Source: Ciona savignyi (lineage: Eukaryota; Chordata; Ascidiacea; Phlebobranchia; Cionidae). Taken from it: a stretch of DNA of 64,000 nt. This document shows positions 37,801 to 45,838 of the stretch, one piece after another; within the stretch, counting starts at the first letter, position 1, and each line of letters begins with the position of its first letter. Location of the stretch: contig CH001352.1 in assembly GCA_000149265.1 (NCBI GenBank), positions 493,541 to 557,540 on the forward strand, written 5' to 3'. The notes under the pieces are model-generated. The model saw only the letters and a program-made list of their open reading frames with translations, ran no database searches and was not told where the DNA came from. A program made the position numbers and the translations under genes.

Positions 37801-40800
37801 GGACCGGTCAAAATCCCTTCATGGACCATAATTGCCCCGTGGACCATATTTTGCCTGGTTTAAAGCTATATAAAAATTTTGTTTAAAAATCCATCCTCAT
37901 AAAATTAATCTTCATGCTTCCTTCCTGTGGATGTGAATACACTAACGAAGCATTATAATATGGAAAAATGTCAGATTATCTCACAACCAACATAGGGTTA
38001 TCGGCAATATTGCAGTGTGTTGTATGTGATTGAGATATTAAAGGGGTTCCTTAGCAGGAACTCAGACTCCTTAAGGTTACTGCTGGCAATAAAACAACAG
38101 TTAAAGTCAAACGGTAACATTATGGTGCTTCAGTACAGACGTGTACATTAATAAAAGAATGAACGCTACAACTTTAACCTCTGATCATCTTTTCCAGGCT
38201 CAGTATATCTTCCTGCATAGATTGCTGGTGGAAGTCCTTTTTCTTCCTCGAACGGAGTTCTTCATTGTTGATATAGATGAAGTGATGAGTGATCTAGCAA
38301 AGTAGGTGACTGGATTGGTGGGTTGGTGAATGGGTAAACACAAAAGCGGTTATTACACGGGTTTTCATCAGACTACCTTGCAAATATGCAGGGGAGCTTT
38401 CTCATAGAGGTTTTTCATCAGCCTTCTAAATAAAAACTGTCTTAGTCACGAAATCATAATGGGTTCGAAAGTTGGCCTCGAAAAAAAAAATTATCAGGAC
38501 TCTTTAACTCTTTCCGTCCCAACTCGCCATATATGGCGAGTTGGTGGGAAAACATGGTATCCCGCCTGTACATAAATGGATGCAAATCTAAAAAACGATT
38601 TCTCCGCAATGCGTAATGGTAGAGACCTCAGCTATGGCTCATTCGATCAAGGAAACCCTATATTTTATTCTCTGTAATTTTCGTGGAGAAATATTAAAAA
38701 TGCGAGGAGTGATAGCCTTTCTTTTTCAAGGCTTCGCCTCTTATTTCTATCGATTTTACACGAATTTACAAGTGACTAACTCAGCCAATAGGAGGTCGCG
38801 TTAACTTGCGGAGAAGCTCTTTTTGTCAAGCAAGTCTTTCTTTACATTCTCTGTGAATTTCGTGCCGTTGAGAAAAAAAGGAGAGCCGTTGGTGACGTTT
38901 TCGCAGCAGGCGTTTATGCTTCGTGTTCACCAAAGCATGAATCCAGCTGGGCCTGCTGAGCGCACGATAAAGAAAAAGGCGGCGATGACTAGCTAGTTCG
39001 GTGTGCCCTGCTTTGAAGAATATTGGATATAGTATTTGTGTTTGTTTGCTTTTGTATGCCCTTTTTACACTTCCCTTCACTGTTCTTATTTATACTTTTT
39101 ACTATTTTAGTTCTACAAAAGCTAAAAACTTCAATGGCGTTTTTGGTTCAATTTTTCATAATATAGTTAGAATAAAGGAAAATTTCAATTAGGAATAGTA
39201 AAAAAACTACTGAAGATACAAATACAGTTCAAATTTTCCTGAGTACAAAAACTATTAGACAATCTACATTCCAATTTTCATATCATTTGGGCATACCAAT
39301 AATTAGTGAGTATTTCGTTTGTCAGTGCACCTCAAAATTTTTAAAGTCGAGCAGAATTTTCTTTACATAAAAGGGTGGAGTTCACTAAAGTTTACATAAT
39401 ATATTCTTTTATTGGAGGTAGATTCTAGGTGGTGCGGTTTTGTTTAAAAGAGGGATAAATTATCTTTCCAACCATACTAAATATTAAATCATAGCATATA
39501 TTTGAGAAAAACTGTGCTAATTTGAAAATGACCAAAAATTGTAAAAAACACTGCGGGACAGCATGTTTAAATTAATGCATTTGGCCGGGAGAAGAGTTAA
39601 GTGTGTTGTATGTTATTTAGTTCAGTCTATTATTTTTCTTTGAGGTAAGATCCCCTGAAAGTTTCAAATATATAGATTGTGGTTCTGATTTTTTAGAACA
39701 TTCTATTTTTAAATTAGAACTTGATTATTCATCATTTTGCAACAATAGGATATTGCTCCATCACAAAACATTTTCGTAGCTTCATACTTTACTAAGTTAT
39801 AAACAACAGTTGGGTATGATATGAAAAAAACAACTGTTCAGTGTCTTGTCACGGACATAGTTGGGGTGGAAATCGAACCGTGCACCTATCTGTCCATTGC
39901 CATTAAACTAAACCATTGCACCAGGGGTCAGCAACCTTTTGCACGTACAAAGCCATTTCAACCAATATTTCACAGATTAAATCACTGAGAGCCTCAAAAA
40001 CAAACAATATGTTCGCAATAAAAGGAAAAGTACCCTGTGTGTGATAAAGATGCGAGTGTTTATCTGTTTGTTTCACTTAGGATAGGATAGAATAGGATAT
40101 TCATCTTTATCCCCGTGAATGAGAAAACCAAGGGGGTTAACACACGGGCAATCGTCAGATCACCTCGCGCCCATCGTCGGGTTACCGGAGCTATTGCAGT
40201 GTGTTGTATATGATAGATACGTTCCTACAATTTGGTAGAACCCATTAATCCGCTGGGTTCAGGCAATGTCCGTAAAGTGCCTTGCCCAAAGACACAACCG
40301 ACTAGCTAGCGACTAGTTTCGCACCTGCAACCTTTCGATTGAAAGGCGACGCACCTAACCGCTAGACCAGCCAGCCACTTAATCATGAGTATTAAACTTA
40401 TTAAGCGCTCGCTACAGTAGGAATAAAATTAATAATAGCCATATCAGAAGGAGGAAAGAGCCATATGTGGCTACGGAGCCGCAGGTTGCCGACTACTGGA
40501 TTACACCAACATGCAGGGACATAATTTCAATATTTTGTTTTTCTATAAATTATTCACCAGGAAAGATGACAATTCGATAACTGGGTATGAGAAAGAGTTT
40601 GACAACCTGAATTTTATCGGACCAGTGGATACCCTAAAGGAAATTGCATTGCGCACAAAAAATCAGTCGAAAAACAAGTTTCTAAATGTACTACCATGTA
40701 TGTACCAATATTTGAAATAAGTTGAAATTCTGCACCTTTTTTTGTTTAAATGAAATACTGAAAAGTTGATTCAAAGTTAACATACGTACAAAATAATTGT

Positions 40801-43800
40801 AGCTAAAACGCAATACAGTAATAAAACTTTTTGATAAAAATAGACATGACAATTTAATACCCGAAACAGAATTATTAAAGTCTTCATAATCAGATTACCA
40901 AATGTATGAAAAACCTGATGTAGAACATTTTTTGGCATTCCCAAGTCTTCTAGTTATCATGTTATCTCATTTTAACAGTTTTTTTTTAATTCTTTGACAG
41001 ATGACAAATCAATTTTGAAACTCCCACCACTCAATGGCAGTGACGATCAACCAGCATACTACAATGCCTCCCTCATACTGGTAACTAAAATAATAAAAAT
41101 TATTGATATAGAAATATTGGGATACTTCTATCTGTCATTATAATAACAAATCGTCAGATTTATCGCACCCACAGTCAACAATTTACTAAAAATAGAATAG
41201 AATATTTATATATGTGATGAAAAAAAGTTTCGAACCTAACTCATTTCGGTTGAAAGGCTTCACACTAAGCCACCAGACTAACTGATCGGACTATAATTAT
41301 GGTGTGTTGAGTATTAGATATAATCTCATGTTTTGATTAAATCATTTAAAATCACTAAATGGGATTAATTATCTGTAAATTAGTAAACAACGTACATTTT
41401 GGTTACTGGGGCAAAAATTAATAAACTAAACTAATAGATTCAGAAAATGGTGATTCAGAAAAAAAGAAAATTCCAGTTTTAGGGAATAAAATTCCTGTTT
41501 CGTCTTAATGTTTTTTTACTCAGTTTTTACTTATCTCACAAATCCTTATATTATTCTCCGTTCCTATTGCAATTCCATTCTTAAACTATTTTCTCCAACT
41601 CCATTCCATGCATTTTAGTGTGATCTCGGTCACATTATCGCATCACAATGCCCATTTGAGGACACAACTATCGACTTCTGGCACGCGGTGTGGCACAGTG
41701 ATACGAAGACCATTGTCATGGTAACCTCCAAGGAAGAAGAAGTAAGGCGACATTGGGATTTTTTTGGAAATCATGGATTCAAAGAATTAAAATTTCCCCT
41801 AATAATTTCAAAAACTGTTATATTTCAAAAAAATCCTGGTAATCCTGTTAATGATTTCAAAAACTTTTTGCAGTGCTTTTCCCATAAATTTATTTTCCTG
41901 AGGCAAATAAGGGTATTAGGAAAATCGTCAGATTACCTAGTGCCTTTGTCCCGTTACAAAAGCTATTAAAGGGTGTTGTTTATGATTAATGGGTTTCTTT
42001 AGTCCTCTAAATGCCCAAGCAATAGTTTCGATCCCATAAACTTTCATCTAAATGTGATGCGCCAACCCACCAAACTTTACGATCAGACTATTGTATTATA
42101 GTTAATTACGGTCGTACTATTGGACTTCAACCATTTTGAAAGTGGGGAAATTGAAACATTGAAGCAATCAGCATAAAAATCATATCGCTACACAAGCCCT
42201 GTCAACACCATTGTATAATAGTTGTGTTTAACATTTGACTCTCTACACAGCATGAGCTGTACCAGTACTTTCCCAAAAGAGCTGGCATGCCAGATGATTT
42301 TGGCAATTTATCGGTCACTTTGAATAAGCAAGAGAAACAAGCCACATACACTAAGCGTTTACTCAGAATTGAAAATGTGAGTATGTCTATATAATTCAAT
42401 AAAACAGATGATACTTTGCTGACTTTGTTAGCCAGCTTGTTTAATGAAGGCAGTATTAGCCTGAAGGTTGGAGGAAAAATATTGCTGATAAATTCCAATC
42501 CGCGACCTTAAGGTATACGCGCTTTGACCAATAGACAAGTTATCTAAAGTTGATAGTCGTTTGAATCTATGGGCAAGGCATATAGCAGATGTAGCCTTAA
42601 CCAAATGGGCCAAAACTGTAACCGTGTCTTCAACAAATTGTCCGACAGATTAGTTTAGTGTGTCGCCTTTCAGTCGAGGGGTTCCAGCTTCCAGGTTTGA
42701 AACTGGTCGCTAGCTAGTCGGTTGTGTCCTTGGGGAAGGCACTTAACAGACTTTGCCTAAACCCATCAAATTTTTGGGTTCTACTAAATTAAAGGAATGT
42801 GTTATTCATACACAGAACACTTCAATAGCTCCGGTAACATGATGGTGGGCGCGAGATAATCCGACAATTGCCTGTGTGTTAGGCCACTTGGTTTTCCCAT
42901 TCACGGGGATATACATGAATATCCTATTCTATTCTTTACACAATACATCGTAAATCTTCAGTTATATTCAGTACAAGGAATATTCTTTCAAATATACGCA
43001 ATTTTTGAGCTGCAGTTTTTTTTATCTCTTGACTCCCATTAGATCACTGCAAAGTCTTAAATGCCTTGACGAAGGACATAACAGATGCACAGTTGGCTTT
43101 TGTATTTGTCATATTATGACTACATCCCCACCTTCGTGATCATTTAAAGCTTAGGAATAAATGAGTTGCATTTTCATTTAGAAACAAAACCAGTCGAAAA
43201 TGGATGTGAAGCACTTGCATTACCACTCCTGGCCCACCACACATCCACCGCCGAAAGAATCCGTCCTGGAATTTCTTGATGTGATTAAACGTTCCCATCA
43301 GCGTGAAAAAGGAGCGCTTCTTATACATTGCAGGTAACAGAAGAGCAGACTTTTGTTTGTTCTTGTCGGTGGGGAAAAGTGAGGGAGTGTTGAATTTATA
43401 TAATCAAAATACCACATACCCTCTGTCAATTTAACAGAATAGTGGAGCAGTTGCAACGCGTTGTGCAGTCCAGAAATATTTCTTTAATTTTAAATAACTC
43501 AATGGTGAAAAACAGATGTTCCACGCCACCCTTGTGTGCCAGGTGAATCATTCCCATTCTTTCAAAAAATGCCTGCAAATGCCTTGCCTAAGAATACAAC
43601 TGACTAGTTAGCAGCTGAATAGGATAGGGTATTCCTGTTTTATCCCGGTGAATGGGAAAACACAATCTGAGAGTTATATTATAACACAGGCAATCGTCAC
43701 CACGAGAATATGTAAGGGATTATAATCGCTTAGGTTTTAACAGGAACCTTACACTTTTCAGCTGAAAGAATGCACCAACCTAAGTTATTCGGCCAGACCT

Positions 43801-44854
43801 GGTTTCGCACCATATTTCATCCATACAACCAATAAAGCTAACCAGATTGACTTTTCATTAAAAAAATATAAATCAGCCACACAAATACTTAAATATGCTA
43901 TTAATTCCAATTCATCTCACTACAGTGATGGCTCTGGTAGGACAGGGGTCTTGATAACATTACTCAAGCTGATAGACAAACTGAATCATGGAGCCAGTAA
44001 ACTGGATGTCTTCCGCACTGTTAAGGATCTACGTGACATTCGTCCTGGTTTCGTCTCCAATAAGGTTTTTCTAACTTGACTCTTATAATTTTAGACTGTG
44101 GCTAATTTGACTATAAACATATTTTTTACAAAAAAGTGGCATATAAGTTAAATTAAGTGAATTAGACTATGAACATATATTTTACAAAAATAGTGGTATA
44201 GAAATTAAATTAAAATAATTTGACTATGAACATATTTTTACAAACAGAGTGGTATAGTTAAATTAGGTTAAATTGATTATGGACATATTTTTATTTTAAA
44301 TGGTAGTTAATATGAATATAGACGTGTACGACCATTTTTTGTATTATTATTTTAAAAGTAACAATTTCCTACCCATTATCTCACTTTTATAACAACATTC
44401 CTATAATTAGCTATGGATTAACATGATCATTTTCACAATCATATTTGCATATGTGCTTGCTATAAAGTTAAATCATTTTTTTGTAAGATTATGGTTAAAT
44501 AAATACATTAGTTTGTCATTTCTTGGATTTCCTTACCATGTTACAGTTTGGCAGCTAAAAGGTTGTTGGTCCAAACCAGCTGCTATAAAGTTTCTTTTGT
44601 CCTTCACCAAGACACTTAACAGAATTTCGTTAACCCAGTGGTTTATTAGGTTTTACATAAATTAAAAGCAGTGTATTTGTTGTATACAACACACTGCAAT
44701 GGCTCCAATAGCCCAACAGTTCAACTGTTGGCATGTGCAGCTGTTGATTATCTTAATTTTATGCTTTGTTCTTCAACAGCAACATTACCACTTTATTTAC
44801 TCATCCTTGGCTTGCTACTTATCCAACAACTTCTCAAGTGAAGCAAATTGCTGA
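19845..44854 (+). CDS. Receptor tyrosine phosphatase with C-type lectin and EGF ectodomain, 34 exons, about 1514 aa
   Basis: Exons: 19845-19914, 20552-21010, 21535-21648, 22772-23020, 23484-23729, 24012-24137, 24739-24816, 25313-25402, 25819-25926, 26273-26380, 26500-26607, 27261-27368, 27635-27742, 27945-28052, 28533-28739, 29449-29623, 30016-30150, 30874-30970, 31194-31249, 32142-32272, 32500-32596, 32902-32969, 33671-33805, 34576-34719, 35510-35658, 37526-37662, 38198-38301, 40561-40697, 41001-41080, 41619-41741, 42251-42376, 43182-43333, 43926-44064, 44780-44854. The first exon encodes a signal peptide ([19 protein letters not shown]). All internal ectodomain exons are phase 1-1; all later junctions agree in phase. 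Exons 29449-29623 and 37526-37662 each hold one base too many and break the frame as written. Predicted role: a plasma-membrane receptor that binds an extracellular ligand, perhaps a glycan, and removes phosphate from tyrosines inside. The domain order is unlike vertebrate receptor PTP classes. The linked gene model depends on 34 hand-placed exons; a break into two genes is unlikely because phase is kept through the membrane exon. Confidence 0.85.
20084..20183. other. Assembly gap of 100 N
   Basis: Exactly 100 unknown bases in the first intron of the lectin-phosphatase. The round size suggests a placeholder, so true length and content are unknown. Confidence 0.99.
21265..21360 (-). mobile_element. 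Copy of a second tRNA-like SINE family
   Basis: On the minus strand it reads as a tRNA-like head with GGCAAAATGGTTAAG and a B-box-like GGTTCAAAAC, then a CATCATGGG block. The same blocks recur at 48826-49047, 51411-51500 and 52256-52409. Confidence 0.5.
21711..22100. mobile_element. hAT-type MITE, 390 bp
   Basis: Terminal inverted repeats CAGAGGTTCTCAAACT and AGTTTGAGAACCACTG flanked by a perfect 8-bp duplication TTCTATAG (21703-21710, 22101-22108). These ends are typical of animal hAT elements. It lies in the intron after EGF1. Confidence 0.9.
24231..24518 (+). mobile_element. tRNA-derived SINE copy
   Basis: Body nearly complete, pentamer tail eroded. Lies in the intron between EGF2 and EGF3. 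Confidence 0.85.
24533..24649 (-). mobile_element. SINE head fragment in inverted orientation
   Basis: tRNA-like head only, on the strand opposite to the copy that ends 15 bp earlier. The pair forms an inverted repeat that could fold in RNA. Confidence 0.75.
25085..25256 (+). repeat. Short interspersed repeat ending AAACTAAACTAA
   Basis: Blocks TGTTGTTTTGCTGTCC and TTGCTGCGTGTTTTTATCAT end in AATAAACTAAACTAAA. The same order of blocks is found at 34879-35050 and 60628-60768, and ends of this type near 15010, 41430 and 48395. Confidence 0.65.
25589..25760 (-). mobile_element. SINE copy, diverged
   Basis: Core GTGTGTTGTGTATGAT and the head are readable on the minus strand; the tail half is absent. 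Ends about 60 bp before the EGF4 exon. Confidence 0.65.
26900..27171 (-). mobile_element. tRNA-derived SINE copy
   Basis: Body complete but with a short internal duplication near the GGGTTT/GTCCGTTAAG block. The head is shortened. Lies between EGF6 and EGF7. Confidence 0.8.
28280..28463 (+). mobile_element. SINE copy, 3' truncated
   Basis: Head and first half of the body, stopping at CAATAGCTCC. Lies in the intron before CTLD3. Confidence 0.8.
28921..29058 (+). mobile_element. SINE copy, 5' truncated
   Basis: Second half of the body, with a shortened tail, inside the intron that splits CTLD3. Confidence 0.7.
29205..29395 (-). mobile_element. SINE copy, head half
   Basis: Minus-strand head and first half of the body in the same intron as the plus copy at 28921, ending about 55 bp before the damaged CTLD3 exon. 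Confidence 0.7.
30166..30338 (+). mobile_element. SINE copy with internal deletion
   Basis: Intact head (CCGGCCCGTTGGTCTAACGG) and intact pentamer tail, but about 150 bp of the body is missing after GTCCTTGGGCAA. A good marker for a dated deletion. Confidence 0.85.
30874..31249 (+). other. Transmembrane and juxtamembrane exons of the lectin-phosphatase
   Basis: Exon 30874-30970 encodes a single hydrophobic span ([19 protein letters not shown]). Exon 31194-31249 follows with a strongly basic stop-transfer segment ([13 protein letters not shown]). This fixes the topology: lectin/EGF part outside, phosphatase part in the cytoplasm. Confidence 0.9.
31458..31744 (+). mobile_element. tRNA-derived SINE copy
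   Basis: Nearly full length with three tail pentamers, between the juxtamembrane exon and the first D1 exon. Confidence 0.85.
33023..33265 (+). mobile_element. SINE copy, head lost
   Basis: Body from TTGGTTTGTCCTTGGCCAAG to an eroded TATCC tail, in a D1 intron. Confidence 0.75.
34294..34516. repeat. 114-bp tandem duplication
   Basis: Two copies starting at ATCTTCTGTTTTCTGATAA (34294) and ATCTTCTATTTTCTGATAA (34408), ending in ACTTATTCTACATTTTTT. It lies in a D1 intron just upstream of the KCERYWPD exon. Confidence 0.8.
34879..35050 (+). repeat. Short interspersed repeat ending AAACTAAACTAAACT
   Basis: Second clear copy of the repeat described at 25085, with GGTTTGACGGCCACGTTCG at its left side. 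Confidence 0.65.
35146..35275 (+). mobile_element. SINE fragment
   Basis: Second half of the body (TTGCAATAGTTCCACTAACC) with a worn tail. A further body piece lies at 35317-35480. Confidence 0.6.
35695..35919. mobile_element. hAT-type MITE, 225 bp
   Basis: Terminal inverted repeats CAGTGGTTCCCAAAGT and ACTTTGGGAACCACTG. The 8-bp flanks GTTTAATT and GTTTCATT differ at one base. Inserted about 35 bp after the D1 exon that carries WPDHG. Confidence 0.85.
36129..37203. mobile_element. piggyBac-type MITE, copy 1, 1075 bp
   Basis: Flanked by TTAA on both sides (36125-36128, 37204-37207), with ends CTCTTTCCGTCCC and GGGAGTGAAAGAG. A subterminal palindrome centred on CGCCATATATCGCG follows the left end. 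No transposase is recognised; the short frames inside look fortuitous. It lies in the intron that interrupts the D1 P-loop. Confidence 0.82.
37305..37392 (+). mobile_element. SINE tail-half fragment
   Basis: GAGGTAATCAGATGATAACC to GAATATCC, a worn 3' part of the SINE body, about 130 bp before the P-loop exon. Confidence 0.5.
37683..37862. repeat. Interspersed repeat shared with 7815-7985
   Basis: Directly follows the donor of the P-loop exon 37526-37662. Same block order as the copy in EXTL3. Confidence 0.6.
38508..39596. mobile_element. piggyBac-type MITE, copy 2, 1089 bp
   Basis: Near-identical to copy 1 and in the same orientation, flanked by TTAA (38504-38507, 39597-39600). Differences are mostly one- to four-base indels. 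The subterminal palindrome is perfect here: 26 bp centred on CGCCATATATGGCG. It lies in the intron between D1 and D2. Confidence 0.82.
39922..40498. mobile_element. hAT-type MITE with a nested SINE
   Basis: Ends CAGGGGTCAGCAACCT and AGGTTGCCGACTACTG with imperfect 8-bp flanks (CATTGCAC, GATTACAC). A SINE (40078-40379) is inserted inside, so the MITE is the older insertion. Confidence 0.75.
40078..40379 (-). mobile_element. Full-length SINE nested in a MITE
   Basis: Tail GGATAGGATAGAATAGGATA at the low end, intact body, tRNA-like head at the high end. It ends about 180 bp before the first D2 exon. Confidence 0.9.
41190..41291 (-). mobile_element. SINE with large internal deletion
   Basis: A tail-like start, then directly the tRNA-like head (TTTCGGTTGAAAGGC) on the minus strand. 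The body is missing. Confidence 0.6.
42639..42934 (+). mobile_element. tRNA-derived SINE copy
   Basis: Nearly full length, head GTCCGACAGATTAGTTTAG, tail eroded to TATCCTATTCTATTC. Lies in a D2 intron. Confidence 0.85.
43617..43799 (-). mobile_element. SINE copy with internal loss
   Basis: Tail and part of the body joined to a worn head. Lies in the intron that splits the D2 P-loop. Confidence 0.65.
44104..44300. repeat. About 60-bp tandem repeat
   Basis: Three to four units built on TTTGACTATGAACATATTTTTACAAA in the last intron of the phosphatase. Confidence 0.75.
44551..44730 (+). mobile_element. SINE copy, diverged
   Basis: Head-side body and core CAACACACTGCAATGGCTCC, ending about 50 bp before the terminal D2 exon. 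Confidence 0.65.
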
Positions 44855-45007
44855 ACTGATGCTTGGAACTTGCAAGAGCACGATCGTTAATTCTAATGCT
44901 TGGAACTTATGCAGAAGCACGATTGTTAATTCTGTTAAATTTGAGCACTTATGCATGTTAGCAATATGGCCCTAACGATCTATACTATTTGTTCTGTTGT
45001 CATGGGA

Positions 45008-45186
45008 TAGTCATGTTATATCTCTGTAAATGGAAGGGGAGCAAGGGACGTTTTTACAGAGATAACCTTAAGGTTAAATTGCGACCACCGTCAGTTTACC
45101 GAAACTGTGGCAGTGTGTTGTGTATGATTGAGACATTCCTTTAGTTTTTGTACAACCCAATAATCCATTGAGTTCAGGCAATGTCT
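45008..45186 (-). mobile_element. SINE copy, diverged
   Basis: Tail-side half of the body on the minus strand, in the interval between the phosphatase stop (44854) and the GST start (45839). I see no gene in that interval. Confidence 0.65.
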
Positions 45187-45767
45187 ATATTTTCAGTGTT
45201 GTAATGCATACCCAATGTCACACATGAGGTACCTGTCCTAATTTGTAACTACAAAAGTGTCTACTTTAGCAACAGTCTTTTTATTTTTATTTTATTATGT
45301 TTTTATTGATATTTGTTTGGGCCAACACTGACAGGCTTAAATATTTTTTTTGTGTGTTTTGCTATGTCTTTTAAGTTTAAGTAATTTTTGTTTTGCAATA
45401 TGGTTGTATCTTTTCTTTGCAATAAGTTTCTCTTTTTTATGTGCTATAAAGTAAGTTACTTCTATGATCATATGTTGTAATATATAATGCACTGAATTTG
45501 CTTTATGCTATTTTATTTAGTCATCCGACAATGCCATGCAAAAATATCCTTGACTTTCAATTTAGTCTTCCAGGTGGAGAAATATTTCTTCCTTAAAAAG
45601 ATAAATTTAAAATAACATATATCTTGTGTGTAATATTAAATGCTTTTTCCTGTATATCCCTTTACATTTTATTCGTTTGTTTCTTAAATCTTACAAACTT
45701 TTGCGGTAAAGATTTTGAAATTTTACACTGTTACGATTCCACATTTTTAACATTGTATAATTTTTGC

Positions 45768-45791
45768 AAATTTTCCTTTTTTTCCTTTCAG
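45768..45791 (+). promoter_or_regulatory. Candidate trans-splice or 5' UTR acceptor of the GST gene
   Basis: A pure pyrimidine-rich run ending in TTTCCTTTCAG at 45791, 47 bases before the GST start codon. In an ascidian this is what a spliced-leader acceptor looks like. An ordinary 5' UTR intron is equally possible. Confidence 0.4.
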
Positions 45792-45838
45792 GCACTGGAA
45801 CCTAGGTAATTATTTATTAAGTATTTAAATGATTTCCA

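Larger units (their letters stand above)
32142..38301 (+). other. PTP domain D1, predicted catalytically active
   Basis: Eight exons encode a classical PTP domain, about residues 917-1238. Visible motifs in order: KNRYANVYP (phosphotyrosine loop), [55 protein letters not shown] with the general-acid Asp, and the P-loop [10 protein letters not shown] split by an intron between 35658 and 37526. QYIFLHRLL closes the domain. All catalytic residues are those of active enzymes. The P-loop exon has one extra A just after GRTGTF, which as written leads to a stop within a few codons. Confidence 0.88.
40561..44854 (+). other. PTP domain D2, probable pseudophosphatase
   Basis: Seven exons, about residues 1238-1514. 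The phosphotyrosine-loop Tyr is replaced by Phe (KNKFLNVLP), the WPD loop reads WPTTHP without the Asp, and the P-loop reads [10 protein letters not shown] with Asp in place of Ala. The nucleophile Cys and the P-loop Arg remain. This is the usual pattern of membrane-distal D2 domains, which mainly regulate D1. The last exon (44780-44854) encodes [14 protein letters not shown] and a short tail before TGA. Confidence 0.85.
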
